Assembly (NCBI GenBank): GCA_023419605.1
Contig: JAEZXR010000053.1
Span: forward strand, 1-64,000
Length of the DNA stretch: 64,000 nucleotides
Direction of reading: 5' to 3'
Source of the DNA: Bacillota bacterium
GTDB taxonomy: Bacteria; Bacillota; Clostridia; Acetivibrionales; JAEZXR01
Part shown: positions 1 through 8,236 of the stretch, one piece after another
Numbering within the stretch: the stretch's first letter is position 1
How the letters are laid out: each line of letters starts with the position of its first letter
Translations under genes and position numbers: made by a program
The notes under the pieces: model-generated
Seen by the model: only the letters and a program-made list of their open reading frames with translations
Databases searched by the model: none
What the model was told of the DNA's origin: nothing

Positions 1-38
1 ACCAGGTCCTTAACTTGCTCTTTTGTCAATGTTGACAT
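1..38 (-). CDS. 5' end of an unidentified leftward gene (cut by window edge)
   Basis: Only 12 codons are visible. The reading is MSTLTKEQVKDL and begins with ATG at 36-38 on the minus strand. The start is supported by a strong AGGAGGAG ribosome site at about 47-54. The peptide is too short to assign to a family. Many proteins begin with a similar charged helix, so I give no function. It lies about 180 bases beyond the recombinase stop, after a hairpin, so it is probably a separate transcription unit. Confidence 0.55.
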   Translation of the reverse strand, partial: MSTLTKEQVKDL

Positions 39-140
39 AAAAATCTCCTCCTCAACACTAATTATTTCTAATTCTTGCCAAGAAGGAGTATTTTCAGACT
101 GTCATACACAAGATTTTTTACATCCTCTAATATTCTATTT

Positions 141-201
141 CACATAAAAATATATATGCCTTGCAATAAATTTATTAATACTGCCATGCAAGGCATATAT
201 A
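141..201 (-). terminator. Terminator-like hairpin behind the recombinase
   Basis: A perfect 15-bp inverted repeat (arms 151-165 and 187-201, containing TGCAAGGCATAT) is separated by a 21-base loop. Read leftward it is followed by TTTTTATG. It sits 15 bases after the recombinase stop. The long loop is unusual for an intrinsic terminator, so a recombination or regulatory role is also possible. Confidence 0.55.
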
Positions 202-215
202 TTATCTATAGTCTA

Positions 216-1169
216 TTATAAACTATTCTTCATATAAATACGCTTTTTTCCATCTCTGCTAAGTACGGATTCTAATATGTTATATTTGTCGAAAGAATCT
301 TGCAAATTATAACTACCAAAATCTTTTAGATACTGTTGTGTTACTTTTATATCTTCATGCCCTAAAATTTTTTGCAATCTAAAAATATCACCATTGTTAA
401 TTATCCAATGCTTTGCAAATGTATGACGGAATAGATGGCAACTTGTTTTTAAAACACCCTTAGAACGGTTATACTTTGCTATTGCATGTATTAAACCGTT
501 ACGCTCGATTTCTTCCCCATATTGATTGCAAATTAAAAAATCATCTGGTTGACCATTTCTATATTGTAAATACAGTTTTAGTACATCGTTAAGATGTTTG
601 CTAATTGGTATAAGTAACTGTTTTCGCCCCTTAGTTTTTGTGAACTTAATCATTGATTCCTCAAAGTTGATATCTTTGATTTTAAGCGCTTGCAAGCTTC
701 CAATTCTGCAGCCAGTACCAATTAAAATATTAATTGCGGTCCAGGTCCTTAATGTTGTGAATTGACATTCTTTGACGTTGGGCTTTTCAAGTAAAGTTTT
801 CAATTCAAGTTCAGAATAGGTTGTTTTTACTGTTGTATCTGCTTTAATTAACTGTACTTTAAATTGTTTTATATATCCCATCTCAATACAATAATTTACA
901 AAGATTCTAATACCTTTTAATCTTGTATTGATGGATATATCTTTCATAGTTGGCTTTAACAATCTTACTAAGGACTGCAAAGAATCAGCATTTAACTGTG
1001 ATACTGAACCAGTTTTATCAGTTACTTTACATAAGTAATTAAATGATTCCTCATAGTAGTGTATGGAATGCTTAGATAAGTTTTTAAGTTTGCACTTTTT
1101 GATAAAAGCTTCAAAAGCTTCTTGCAATGAAATGTAAGACTGACATTTATCCATCATAATTCTTGCCAT
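216..1169 (-). CDS. Tyrosine recombinase / phage-type integrase
   Basis: A site-specific recombinase of the tyrosine integrase family, which cuts and rejoins DNA through a covalent tyrosine intermediate. From the ATG at 1169 it is about 317 residues. An N-terminal SAM-like core-binding domain spans roughly residues 10-105. The catalytic domain carries Arg in GCRIG (about 155), a beta-hairpin Lys (about 180), HLFRH (about 245-249), His in LGHED (about 271) and the nucleophile in QQYLK (about 280). All catalytic residues appear intact. An in-frame TTG lies upstream at 1193, but GGTGG 9 bases before ATG 1169 favours the later start. It begins 100 bases past the 3' end of tRNA-Trp, a usual place for integrated elements. 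No excisionase or cargo is visible in the window, so it may be the right edge of an element lying to the left, or a remnant. Confidence 0.9.
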   Translation of the reverse strand: MARIMMDKCQSYISLQEAFEAFIKKCKLKNLSKHSIHYYEESFNYLCKVTDKTGSVSQLNADSLQSLVRLLKPTMKDISINTRLKGIRIFVNYCIEMGYIKQFKVQLIKADTTVKTTYSELELKTLLEKPNVKECQFTTLRTWTAINILIGTGCRIGSLQALKIKDINFEESMIKFTKTKGRKQLLIPISKHLNDVLKLYLQYRNGQPDDFLICNQYGEEIERNGLIHAIAKYNRSKGVLKTSCHLFRHTFAKHWIINNGDIFRLQKILGHEDIKVTQQYLKDFGSYNLQDSFDKYNILESVLSRDGKKRIYMKNSL

Positions 1170-1235
1170 ATAATAGACCACCGTACCCTTCAATTTTTTT
1201 ATGAAAAACCGTTGGTTTATAAGGTGATTTTAGAG

Positions 1236-1269
1236 AATAAAAAAACCTTGAAAACGTTAATTTTCAAGG
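1236..1269 (-). terminator. Intrinsic terminator of tRNA-Trp
   Basis: Arms CCTTGAAAA (1246-1254) and TTTTCAAGG (1261-1269) form a 9-bp stem with a 6-base loop. Read leftward it is followed by a run of seven T (1239-1245). It starts three bases after the tRNA 3' end and lies between the tRNA and the recombinase, so tRNA transcription should stop here. Confidence 0.85.
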
Positions 1270-1271
1270 TC

Positions 1272-1346
<75 letters not shown>

Positions 1347-1359
1347 ACAGCGCTTTTAT

Positions 1360-1388
1360 AGTATACAATAGCTTTTTACGGATGTCAA
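1360..1388 (-). promoter_or_regulatory. Sigma-A promoter of tRNA-Trp
   Basis: On the minus strand TTGACA (1383-1388) and TATACT (1360-1365) are separated by exactly 17 bases. They lie just upstream of the tRNA 5' end, consistent with initiation close to base 1353. Confidence 0.85.
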
Positions 1389-1546
1389 TATATTTTGACA
1401 AGTTATCTCAACAAATATAGGTCAGTATATATAAATTACCTCTCAGAATATGGTTATATCTATACTATGCTAAATTATACTAACGCTAGCTCCATATTCA
1501 AATGAAAAATAAACCATTTGGAGCAAAGCCGCTCCATAGTTCAATT

Positions 1547-2320
1547 CTATGCTTCTATCTCCTGAAATCGACTTATTAGATTTCCATCAACAAGAACCCT
1601 ATCCAGGAACATATCCGCTGGCCGCACCCAGATGCCAAAATCATCATACTGCTTCTGGTATACTACCATCTCCTCCAGGGTCTCACTATGCCGGGCTACA
1701 TTAATCACCAGGTACTCCTTCCCCTTATAATGCCTGTATCTGCTCCCTATCCTGATTGTCCTTTCGGATTTCCCACTCATCTGGAGCGCTCTCCATTCTT
1801 TCTCCAGTATGGCCATTTCCAGCAGATTCCAATACTCGTTTCCGATTCTCCTAGATTTCTTCATATTTCCTTCAATCCGGAATCCAGCACTTTTGTAGCA
1901 CCGTAGGGCACTCTCGTTAAAATCGAAAACTCCAAGGGTAATGCGATGAAGCTTCAGGTCTTCAAATCCAACCCTTACTATTTGCGTTATCGCTTGCCTT
2001 CCAAATCCCTTTCCCCGTGTTTCTTCCGTACCTATCAATACCTTTCCAATGCGAGCAGAATTATTGATCCTATCAATTTTGCCAAGTTCGATGCTGCCTA
2101 CCATTTTTCCCGTTTCAGTATCTACCATTTTATAAAAATAAGTATCTGTATTTTCACCGTTTACATTGGAATTCTCCATGTATTGCTCCATCTGGTTGAT
2201 GGTGAGCGGGTATTGCATATAAGGACCTGCCCATTGCATTAGAAATTCCGGCGATGTATCTTTATTCCATGCTACAATATTTTTCAAATCTTCCTTTTCT
2301 ATCAATTGCAATCGTATCAT
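1547..2320 (-). CDS. GNAT N-acetyltransferase fused to a DUF1653 domain
   Basis: The 257-residue protein has two parts. Residues 1-170 form a RimJ/RimL-type GNAT acetyltransferase, with the acetyl-CoA loop seen as ETRGKGFGRQA (about 98-108) and LHRITLGVFDFNESALRCYKSAGF as a typical C-terminal half (given here only as motif range about 123-147). Residues about 190-250 match DUF1653: RYRHYKGKEY, VARHSETLEE, VVYQ and WVRPADMF. GNAT proteins of this class acetylate protein N-termini or small amines; the acceptor here is unknown. DUF1653 is usually a short stand-alone protein of unknown function. The start has AAAGGAG 7 bases upstream. A possible alternative is two genes joined by frameshift repair, but the frame is open throughout. 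Confidence 0.85.
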   Translation of the reverse strand: MIRLQLIEKEDLKNIVAWNKDTSPEFLMQWAGPYMQYPLTINQMEQYMENSNVNGENTDTYFYKMVDTETGKMVGSIELGKIDRINNSARIGKVLIGTEETRGKGFGRQAITQIVRVGFEDLKLHRITLGVFDFNESALRCYKSAGFRIEGNMKKSRRIGNEYWNLLEMAILEKEWRALQMSGKSERTIRIGSRYRHYKGKEYLVINVARHSETLEEMVVYQKQYDDFGIWVRPADMFLDRVLVDGNLISRFQEIEA

Positions 2321-2462
2321 TGATCTACTCCTTTCATTTTATCCTGAACAAGATGTGAATATAAAAAATACAGACATGATCAACAAAACAAATCCACTTA
2401 AACGCCCTAGTGTTAATGCAAGGTCATTTTGCAATATTTTCTTAATGTAAAAATCTGCCCGT

Positions 2463-2500
2463 AAAAAAGCCTCTAAAACAATGAACCATTGTAGAGGCTT
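2463..2500 (-). terminator. Terminator after the DUF2752 gene
   Basis: GCCTCTA (2469-2475) pairs with TAGAGGC (2492-2498) around an inner ACAATG/CATTGT extension. Read leftward it ends in TTTTTTAC. It directly abuts the stop codon at 2501 and closes the DUF4234-DUF2752 unit. Confidence 0.8.
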
Positions 2501-2932
2501 TTAATTACTGTCGATAAGCAATGAAGGCAATACTGCCTTGCTGTTAAAATCCATAGGTGCCTGGTCGGGAAACAGTGCTATCATTCTGTATAGGTATACA
2601 GAGAGAACAATAAATAGTATAGCCAGCCAAAACCTATTGCTTTTATACAGCTGTACTACAAACTGTTTTTTCTTGAATAAAAACAAAAGTGCCGGCAACA
2701 CGGGCAAAATAAACAACGGATGGTAGTAAAAAGCACTTCTAATGTCCAGTTTAGCCAGACTGATAAAAGCACGTGTCATACCACATCCAGGACAGGGAAT
2801 CCCCAACGTTCTCTTATAAATACAGAGATTGCCGTCTAGCAAAAACACACCTGCCAACACAAGTGCAATCATTAATGCATCCACAAACAATCTCTTACCA
2901 GGAAGTTTTTCTCGTTTTTTTATTTTTATCAT
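2501..2932 (-). CDS. DUF2752 membrane protein
   Basis: A 143-residue membrane protein. The family signature CPGCGMTRAF occurs at about 47-56, followed by a stretch with HPLF (about 71-74) as in DUF2752. Three hydrophobic segments are visible, at about 17-35, 73-88 and 97-115. The function of the family is not known; the CPxCG motif could bind metal or take part in redox. The ribosome site is weak, and the gene starts 34 bases after the DUF4234 stop, so the two are probably co-transcribed. These two families often neighbour each other in Clostridia, from my general knowledge. Confidence 0.8.
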   Translation of the reverse strand: MIKIKKREKLPGKRLFVDALMIALVLAGVFLLDGNLCIYKRTLGIPCPGCGMTRAFISLAKLDIRSAFYYHPLFILPVLPALLFLFKKKQFVVQLYKSNRFWLAILFIVLSVYLYRMIALFPDQAPMDFNSKAVLPSLLIDSN

Positions 2933-2966
2933 AACGCTATTGTATTTCTATCTGTGAGTCGTATAT

Positions 2967-3320
2967 CTACGCTCTTTCCCATACTTTATTGAGACTTGAC
3001 TGCATAATCAGTGCGCTGATCATACCCAGTCCAACAATGGAAAGAATAAGATAAAGAATAGAATTATCTTCAGGATATAAACCAGCAATGGATTGGCATT
3101 CTGCTATTACTTTCCCGTATTTGTAATTCCAGTAAATATAGTAAATTCCACAGGTGAATATGCATAACAGGAGCTCAGCGCCCGGGCTTACCGTTGTCCT
3201 TGCCGTATACTCCTGTGTTTCTTGCGAAACCTTATAAATCCAGTAAAAATGATAAATCCCACAGGTAATCAAAGAAAAAATTAAAACTGCCACTGGCGAC
3301 CTTGCATAGTTCCTATACAT
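2967..3320 (-). CDS. DUF4234 small membrane protein
   Basis: A 117-residue protein with two copies of a Phe/Tyr-rich membrane motif: ITCGIYHFYWIYK (about 18-30) and FTCGIYYIYWNYK (about 55-67), plus a third hydrophobic stretch near the C-terminus. This duplicated GIYxxYW pattern is typical of DUF4234. No enzymatic residues are evident and no role is known. The start has GAGAGG 9 bases upstream. It forms a two-gene unit with the DUF2752 gene downstream. Confidence 0.8.
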   Translation of the reverse strand: MYRNYARSPVAVLIFSLITCGIYHFYWIYKVSQETQEYTARTTVSPGAELLLCIFTCGIYYIYWNYKYGKVIAECQSIAGLYPEDNSILYLILSIVGLGMISALIMQSSLNKVWERA

Positions 3321-3494
3321 TCAACCAATCCTCTCCACTGTTTTTATCATACTATCTACACTATAGATATGATAGGATTTTAACAAATAAACCAATAAAT
3401 TGCAAGCAGAATCTGACATTTTACAATATAATTCAACTTTTCCTGCACATACAAAAGGCAGATGCATCGCTGCCATCTGCCTCCAAGCTAACTT

Positions 3495-4733
3495 TTATGC
3501 ATACAAGGGATATTTATCACACAATTTCTTAACTCTATTTTCTACTTCCTCTTTGGATCCCTCGAAGTCTGAGATCGTCAGATGTATAAGATCAGCAATT
3601 TCTACCATATCTTCCTCTTTCATACCGCGCGATGTAACCGCCGGTGTACCCAGCCGGATACCACTGGTAATGAAAGGCTTTTGCGTATCAAAGGGAATTC
3701 CGTTCTTATTGCAGGTAATATTTCTTTCATCCAGCATATGTTGGGCTTCTTTCCCTGTAACTCCTTTATTGGTCACGTCTACGAGCATCAAGTGGTTGTC
3801 GGTTCCACCGGACACCAGATTGAATCCTCTGTTCATCAGCCCCGCTGCCATCGCCTGTGCATTTTTAACGATTTGCTGCTGGTAAGTCTTGAACTCGTCT
3901 GTCAAAGCTTCCTTAAAGCTAACTGCCTTTGCCGCAATCACATGCATCAAAGGCCCACCCTGGATTCCCGGGAATACTGCACTGTCGATTTTCTTTGCAA
4001 ACTCTTCCTTGCAGAGAATCAATCCCCCTCTAGGCCCACGCAATGTCTTGTGTGTAGTTGTTGTTACAAAGTGTGCATGGGGAACCGGATTCGGATGAAG
4101 TCCCGCAGCAACAAGACCTGCGATATGAGCCATGTCTACCATCAAGTAAGCCCCAACTTCATCGGCAACTTCCCTAAAAGCTGCAAAATCAATGGTTCTC
4201 GGATACGCGCTGGCGCCTGCCACGATTAGCTTCGGCTTGGTCTCTCTGGCTGTTTTTCTGAGCTCATCATAGTCAATGAGGGAATCTTCTTTCCGTACCC
4301 CATAGGAAGAGGCTTTATAATATCTGCCGGACATGTTCAGGGCCATTCCATGCGTAAGATGTCCACCGTGGGACAGATTCATACCCAGGAAAGAATCTCC
4401 CGGTTCCAGCATTGCAAAAAAGACTGCCATGTTGGCCTGAGCTCCCGAATGCGGCTGTACATTGGCATGCTCCGCACCAAATATCTGTTTCGCCCTGTCG
4501 ATGGCCAACTGTTCCACTACGTCTACATGCTCACAGCCGCCATAATACCTTTTTCCCGGATACCCTTCCGCATATTTATTGGTCAATGGCGTACCCATTG
4601 CCTCCATCACTGCTTCACTCACGAAGTTCTCAGAAGCGATAAGCTCGATTTTGTTTCTTTGACGGTTTGCCTCCGCTTCTATAGCCTGTGCTATTTCCGG
4701 ATCTACTTTGGATACATTCTTGATGCTATACAT
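3495..4733 (-). CDS. glyA: Serine hydroxymethyltransferase
   Basis: Converts serine and tetrahydrofolate to glycine and 5,10-methylene-tetrahydrofolate in the cytoplasm, the main source of one-carbon units. The 412-residue length is normal. Seen: ELIASENFVS near residue 31, the YPGKRYYGG folate/PLP segment (about 58-66), HSGAQANMAV (about 95) and the PLP-lysine motif TTTHKTLRGPRGG near residue 228. The Arg-rich C-terminus is complete. GGAGG precedes ATG 4733. The gene has its own strong promoter (4827-4855) and a short leader containing a terminator-like hairpin, described separately. Confidence 0.97.
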   Translation of the reverse strand: MYSIKNVSKVDPEIAQAIEAEANRQRNKIELIASENFVSEAVMEAMGTPLTNKYAEGYPGKRYYGGCEHVDVVEQLAIDRAKQIFGAEHANVQPHSGAQANMAVFFAMLEPGDSFLGMNLSHGGHLTHGMALNMSGRYYKASSYGVRKEDSLIDYDELRKTARETKPKLIVAGASAYPRTIDFAAFREVADEVGAYLMVDMAHIAGLVAAGLHPNPVPHAHFVTTTTHKTLRGPRGGLILCKEEFAKKIDSAVFPGIQGGPLMHVIAAKAVSFKEALTDEFKTYQQQIVKNAQAMAAGLMNRGFNLVSGGTDNHLMLVDVTNKGVTGKEAQHMLDERNITCNKNGIPFDTQKPFITSGIRLGTPAVTSRGMKEEDMVEIADLIHLTISDFEGSKEEVENRVKKLCDKYPLYA

Positions 4734-4761
4734 AGTAGCTAGCCTCCTTTGAAAATTTGTA

Positions 4762-4791
4762 TAAAAAAAGCCAAACCGAAAAGGATTTGAC
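4762..4791 (-). promoter_or_regulatory. Terminator-like hairpin inside the glyA leader
   Basis: Read leftward, GTCAAATCC (4783-4791) can pair with GGTTTGGC (4770-4777), with two G-U pairs and a 5-base loop, and is followed by seven T (4763-4769). It lies between the glyA promoter and the glyA ribosome site, where it would stop transcription before the gene. This suggests attenuation. The RNA upstream of it is only about 30 bases, short for a classical riboswitch. Confidence 0.5.
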
Positions 4792-4826
4792 CTTCGAAAA
4801 ACAAGTGCTACTCTAAAGTTATATTC

Positions 4827-4855
4827 ATTATAATAATTTAAGCAAAATATGTCAA
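4827..4855 (-). promoter_or_regulatory. Sigma-A promoter of glyA
   Basis: TTGACA (4850-4855) and TATAAT (4827-4832) on the minus strand are separated by 17 bases, a consensus match at both hexamers. Transcription would begin near 4820, giving a leader of roughly 85 bases. Confidence 0.85.
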
Positions 4856-4934
4856 TGTTGAGTCATTACATTTTTCCGACATCTATTTCCTTCTTCGAAA
4901 TAGTTTTAACAGTACTGAAATTTTATAGCATCTT

Positions 4935-5918
4935 CTATCCAATTACTTTATAAAGTTCATCGGTGCCCGGCGGATCAATCCTTACCTTTGTCCCATCGGA
5001 AACCAATATCTTTTCTGCTCCGGAAGTCACAATGCCAATAATGGTGGCTTTAACTCCCTCCGCTTGTAAAACCTTCACCAACTCTTCACCATTACTGCAG
5101 GTGATAAGCATGCATCCACTTGAAATCAATCGTAAGGGATCAATTTCGAATCTTTCACAGATTTCAAGCGTTTCCCTCTCTACAGGAATCTTATCACGGT
5201 AAATTTCAACCCCTACCTCCGAAGCCTCTGCTACCTCCCAAAGTGCTCCAAGGACTCCACCTTCCGTAACATCGTGCATGGAAGCAACTCCAAATTCTCC
5301 AGCGATCCGGCCTTCCTGTATTACACTGATAGAATTGACAAATCCTTTGGCCCGTACCAGTTGTTCACTGCTTAAGCACTTCATTAGTTCTTCTTCCTTA
5401 TCATGAGCGATAATGGCAGTTCCTTCGATACCGGCTGATTTTGTAAGAATTATGGAATCCCCCGGTCTGGCTCCTGAAGTAGTTACAAGCTTTTCCTTCA
5501 GCACCTTCCCTACGGCGGTACTCATGATGACTACCCGGTTCACAGCCGCGGTTATCTCCGTATGCCCTCCAAGAATGTCAATATTTAAAAAGTTCGCCGT
5601 CTCGCAGATTTGCCCCATGATGGAAGCCAAATCCTCCTTGGTAGTTTCGGGAGGTGCCAATATCGTAACCATAAGTCCCAGAGGCTCAACTCCACTGGAT
5701 GCGATGTCATTGCAGTTGATGTGAACCGCCAATCGACCGATTTCATTGACAGCTCCTGTTATGGGGTCCGAGGACATCACGCAAACATGCTCTCCAAAAT
5801 CAATGGCGCAGCAGTCTTCTCCGATTTTCGGGCGTATAAGCACTTCCGGTCGGTTATATTTTATCTTGTCCAATATGATTTCCTTGAGGACATCATTCGG
5901 TACTTTTCCAATTTCCAT
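4935..5918 (-). CDS. AIR synthase-family protein (HypE/PurM-like), unknown substrate
   Basis: A 327-residue member of the ATP-dependent PurM/HypE/ThiL/SelD superfamily. Seen: GEDCCAIDFG (about 33-42), SSDPITGA (about 49), the metal-binding NCNDIASSGVEPLG (about 68-81), GGHTE (about 116) and HDVTEGGVLGAL (about 214). It lacks the C-terminal cysteine of HypE that carries the thiocarboxamide, and there are no hydrogenase genes nearby, so it is not a HypE. Known relatives activate an oxygen as a phosphate ester; the substrate here cannot be told. It begins after GAGGAG and sits 38 bases downstream of the DUF2225 gene, so they are likely co-transcribed. Confidence 0.75.
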   Translation of the reverse strand: MEIGKVPNDVLKEIILDKIKYNRPEVLIRPKIGEDCCAIDFGEHVCVMSSDPITGAVNEIGRLAVHINCNDIASSGVEPLGLMVTILAPPETTKEDLASIMGQICETANFLNIDILGGHTEITAAVNRVVIMSTAVGKVLKEKLVTTSGARPGDSIILTKSAGIEGTAIIAHDKEEELMKCLSSEQLVRAKGFVNSISVIQEGRIAGEFGVASMHDVTEGGVLGALWEVAEASEVGVEIYRDKIPVERETLEICERFEIDPLRLISSGCMLITCSNGEELVKVLQAEGVKATIIGIVTSGAEKILVSDGTKVRIDPPGTDELYKVIG

Positions 5919-5956
5919 TGCATTCTCCTCAGGTACATTATTATTTCTAAGCCCGC

Positions 5957-6640
5957 TTAGTTCGCCGTTTCATTTCCAAGCTGCCCTTTCACTACCTCAT
6001 ATTGCTCCCGTGTTTTCTCCAGGAGTTTTCTATTGGAGCGGGCATCCGGCGAGGAAATGATTCTGCTAAACCATTTGACAGCCTCCTCGGTATTACCGAC
6101 TCTCCTGTTTAGCTCTCCGATCATAAACATACACGTAAATTCATCCAGTTTATCAACAGGAAACCGCTCCGTCTCAAAGGCATTGGTATAGCTTCGAAGC
6201 GCAAATTCGAGAAACTCCCTTTCCTTAGGGCTTTGCAGGATTCGATAGAGCCAGGCAATTCGAATGCAAACCTTTGCCAGTTCGCTATTCTTCGCATTTC
6301 GGACGTGTAGGGTATATAGCGCCAGTTTAAAAGTTTCAATGGCATTTTCAACAGTCCGTTCTCCGGCAAAACTTCTTTTGGTCCATCGGGGTGTGATGTT
6401 TTCAAGTATAAGTTTTGAATCTTTGAAGGTGATGCTTTCAAATTTATCTGCCTGTGCAGCATATCCACAGTGCTCACAAATCCACACATCATAAAGAATA
6501 GGATTGATTCCTTCATAATACACACAAAAATCCGAATCGACAGATTCGATCTTTGACCCGTTTGATTTTACCTTGGTTATTTCGAATGGTTTCGAGCAAA
6601 CCGGGCATGTAATGCTTTTCTGGTATAATCTGCTATCCAT
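5957..6640 (-). CDS. DUF2225 protein with zinc-binding cysteines and TPR-like helices
   Basis: A 227-residue cytoplasmic protein. N-terminal CPVC (about 13-16) and CEHCGYAA (about 55-62) form a probable zinc ribbon. The remainder is helical and contains TPR-like units, the clearest being FMIGELNRRVGNTEEAVKWF (about 171-190). This matches the DUF2225 family of Firmicutes, whose role is not established. It is upstream of the AIR synthase-like gene and 66 bases downstream of the VanW-family gene. A tandem ATG at the start leaves two possible first codons three residues apart at most. Confidence 0.8.
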   Translation of the reverse strand: MDSRLYQKSITCPVCSKPFEITKVKSNGSKIESVDSDFCVYYEGINPILYDVWICEHCGYAAQADKFESITFKDSKLILENITPRWTKRSFAGERTVENAIETFKLALYTLHVRNAKNSELAKVCIRIAWLYRILQSPKEREFLEFALRSYTNAFETERFPVDKLDEFTCMFMIGELNRRVGNTEEAVKWFSRIISSPDARSNRKLLEKTREQYEVVKGQLGNETAN

Positions 6641-6706
6641 ACATTTAACCCTCGTTTCTATCTACATAGTTTATTTCGTCTTTTGGTAATCGGTCTTTAC
6701 CTCATA

Positions 6707-8107
6707 TTACCGTATATTTTGATAATAAGTGTTATAATAGTTTTGGTTTACCTTAACCAAGGGTTTAACTGGTTTATAAACATCTTCGGAGATTTTCTCC
6801 TTATCCAGAAGCTGTCCGCTCTTATTATACGTCTCCCTGTACACAAGAACCCGCATCCCCTTTTTGGCTTCTCGTGTTACCCGCTTTTCATAATCAGGGA
6901 TTGTGTTATCGATAACAACCTCTTCCTCTTCAGGAACGAATTCCTCTACTACTGTTGATTTTAGCCGAACAGTATAGTCATCCGCCCCTTTTCTACCCAA
7001 AATTCTTATGTAAAGGTTGCTATTAACCACCTCTGCACTGATAACAACAGGATAGTCATAGCTATTTTTAAACTTAAAGTCAATATAGTCCTCTGCTATG
7101 GTTGCATCCTGCCCTGGCTCAACGTATCCAAGCGGGAGCGAATGATGCATTCTTTCCACTATCTGTGCTTTGGCTTTCAATACAGAGACATACAGGGTAG
7201 TGGAGACCTGGCATACGCCTCCTCCCGGCCCTTCGATAAACTCATTTTTAAAAATCACCTTCGCATCCTTATATCCGTTTTCTATCGTCCTCGGCCCCAG
7301 AGCTTTGTTCATTGAAAATATTTCACCCGGTCTAAGAACCAAACCATTAATTCTTTCACAAGCAAGCTTTATATTTGCCGTACGGTTTACATCCTGCTGA
7401 TTAAAGTTTGTCACCGTCGATGAAAGAACACTATCAACGTCTTTTATATCGTCATAAACTACGGTAGGCCTTATACTTTCTACAACAAGTACTATATTAT
7501 TGAAATTTTTCATAGCCATTTCATTTTCTATTACCTGCATGCATCTGTCAACGTCCATAAACTGGCCCATGTCCTCTTTATTTATGCTTACTTTTCCGCT
7601 TTTGTACAATACTCCGGCATCTTGTGCTTTTTTATCCACTTTGGTTTTTATACTTTCAAGGATCGCACGCAGCTTTTCCTGATCATACACAGGCTCCAAA
7701 GAAATATTAGCTTCTCTGATGCCAAGATCAATGATACTATAGACTCTTTGAAATATATTACCGCTTCTCCCTAGTGTATAAGCTTTTTTTATAGCAGATG
7801 CCGTAGAAAATTCTACTGATATATCGTCCATAGGAATGGACCAGGTATTATCCGCATATCTAACGGTTATGATACCATTGCCATACAACGATTTCAAATG
7901 GTTTTCAACCATCACGGCTGCCTGCTGCGTTGTTAGACCCGATACATTCAGGTTTTCAACAAATATCCCCCTGTAGAGCTTCTGGCTGGACAGCAAAGCG
8001 CCTATCCAAACCGAAAGCACAAGAAAAAATACCAGTGTAATCCCGGCCGGGATCCATATCCTCTTTTTCATCCAAAACGGATTATCCTTAAATACTTTTT
8101 GCAACAT
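6707..8107 (-). CDS. VanW family protein with peptidoglycan-binding-like N-terminus
   Basis: An envelope protein of about 466 residues. A membrane anchor at about 10-35 follows a basic MKKR. Residues about 45-250 resemble the PG_binding_4 repeats usual in this family (GLTTQQAAVMVENHL). The VanW domain lies at about 270-390, with FSMNKALGPRT and GGGVCQVSTTLY. A G5-like beta tail closes the protein. VanW domains occur in vancomycin resistance clusters and in general clostridial wall proteins; the function is unknown, and no other van genes are present. A TTG at 8137 extends the frame by 10 residues, but ATG 8107 has GAGGGT 7 bases upstream and fits the anchor better. Confidence 0.85.
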   Translation of the reverse strand: MLQKVFKDNPFWMKKRIWIPAGITLVFFLVLSVWIGALLSSQKLYRGIFVENLNVSGLTTQQAAVMVENHLKSLYGNGIITVRYADNTWSIPMDDISVEFSTASAIKKAYTLGRSGNIFQRVYSIIDLGIREANISLEPVYDQEKLRAILESIKTKVDKKAQDAGVLYKSGKVSINKEDMGQFMDVDRCMQVIENEMAMKNFNNIVLVVESIRPTVVYDDIKDVDSVLSSTVTNFNQQDVNRTANIKLACERINGLVLRPGEIFSMNKALGPRTIENGYKDAKVIFKNEFIEGPGGGVCQVSTTLYVSVLKAKAQIVERMHHSLPLGYVEPGQDATIAEDYIDFKFKNSYDYPVVISAEVVNSNLYIRILGRKGADDYTVRLKSTVVEEFVPEEEEVVIDNTIPDYEKRVTREAKKGMRVLVYRETYNKSGQLLDKEKISEDVYKPVKPLVKVNQNYYNTYYQNIR

Positions 8108-8236
8108 ATTTATACCCTCTTCTATCACAGTATACAAAACCCTATACTATATAGATATTGTTGCTAAGTATTTATATTACATTCATTTACAGGTTGTTTA
8201 CATTGAAATTAATAAAAATTTCTTTTTCTCAGCACC

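Noticed and set aside
1..752. 12-base direct match ccaggtccttaa at 2-13 and 741-752 as a possible attachment site
   Set aside because: Both copies lie in coding sequence, one inside the recombinase gene itself, and the match is short. An att core would be expected at the tRNA 3' end.
2339..2500. 53-codon hydrophobic open frame running on from the DUF2752 stop
   Set aside because: It has no credible start or ribosome site (only a weak TTG at 2434) and crosses a terminator hairpin. It is more likely chance in A+T-rich DNA.
4935..5918. Identification of the AIR synthase-like gene as hydrogenase maturation HypE
   Set aside because: It lacks the C-terminal cysteine that HypE needs, and no hyp or hydrogenase genes are near.
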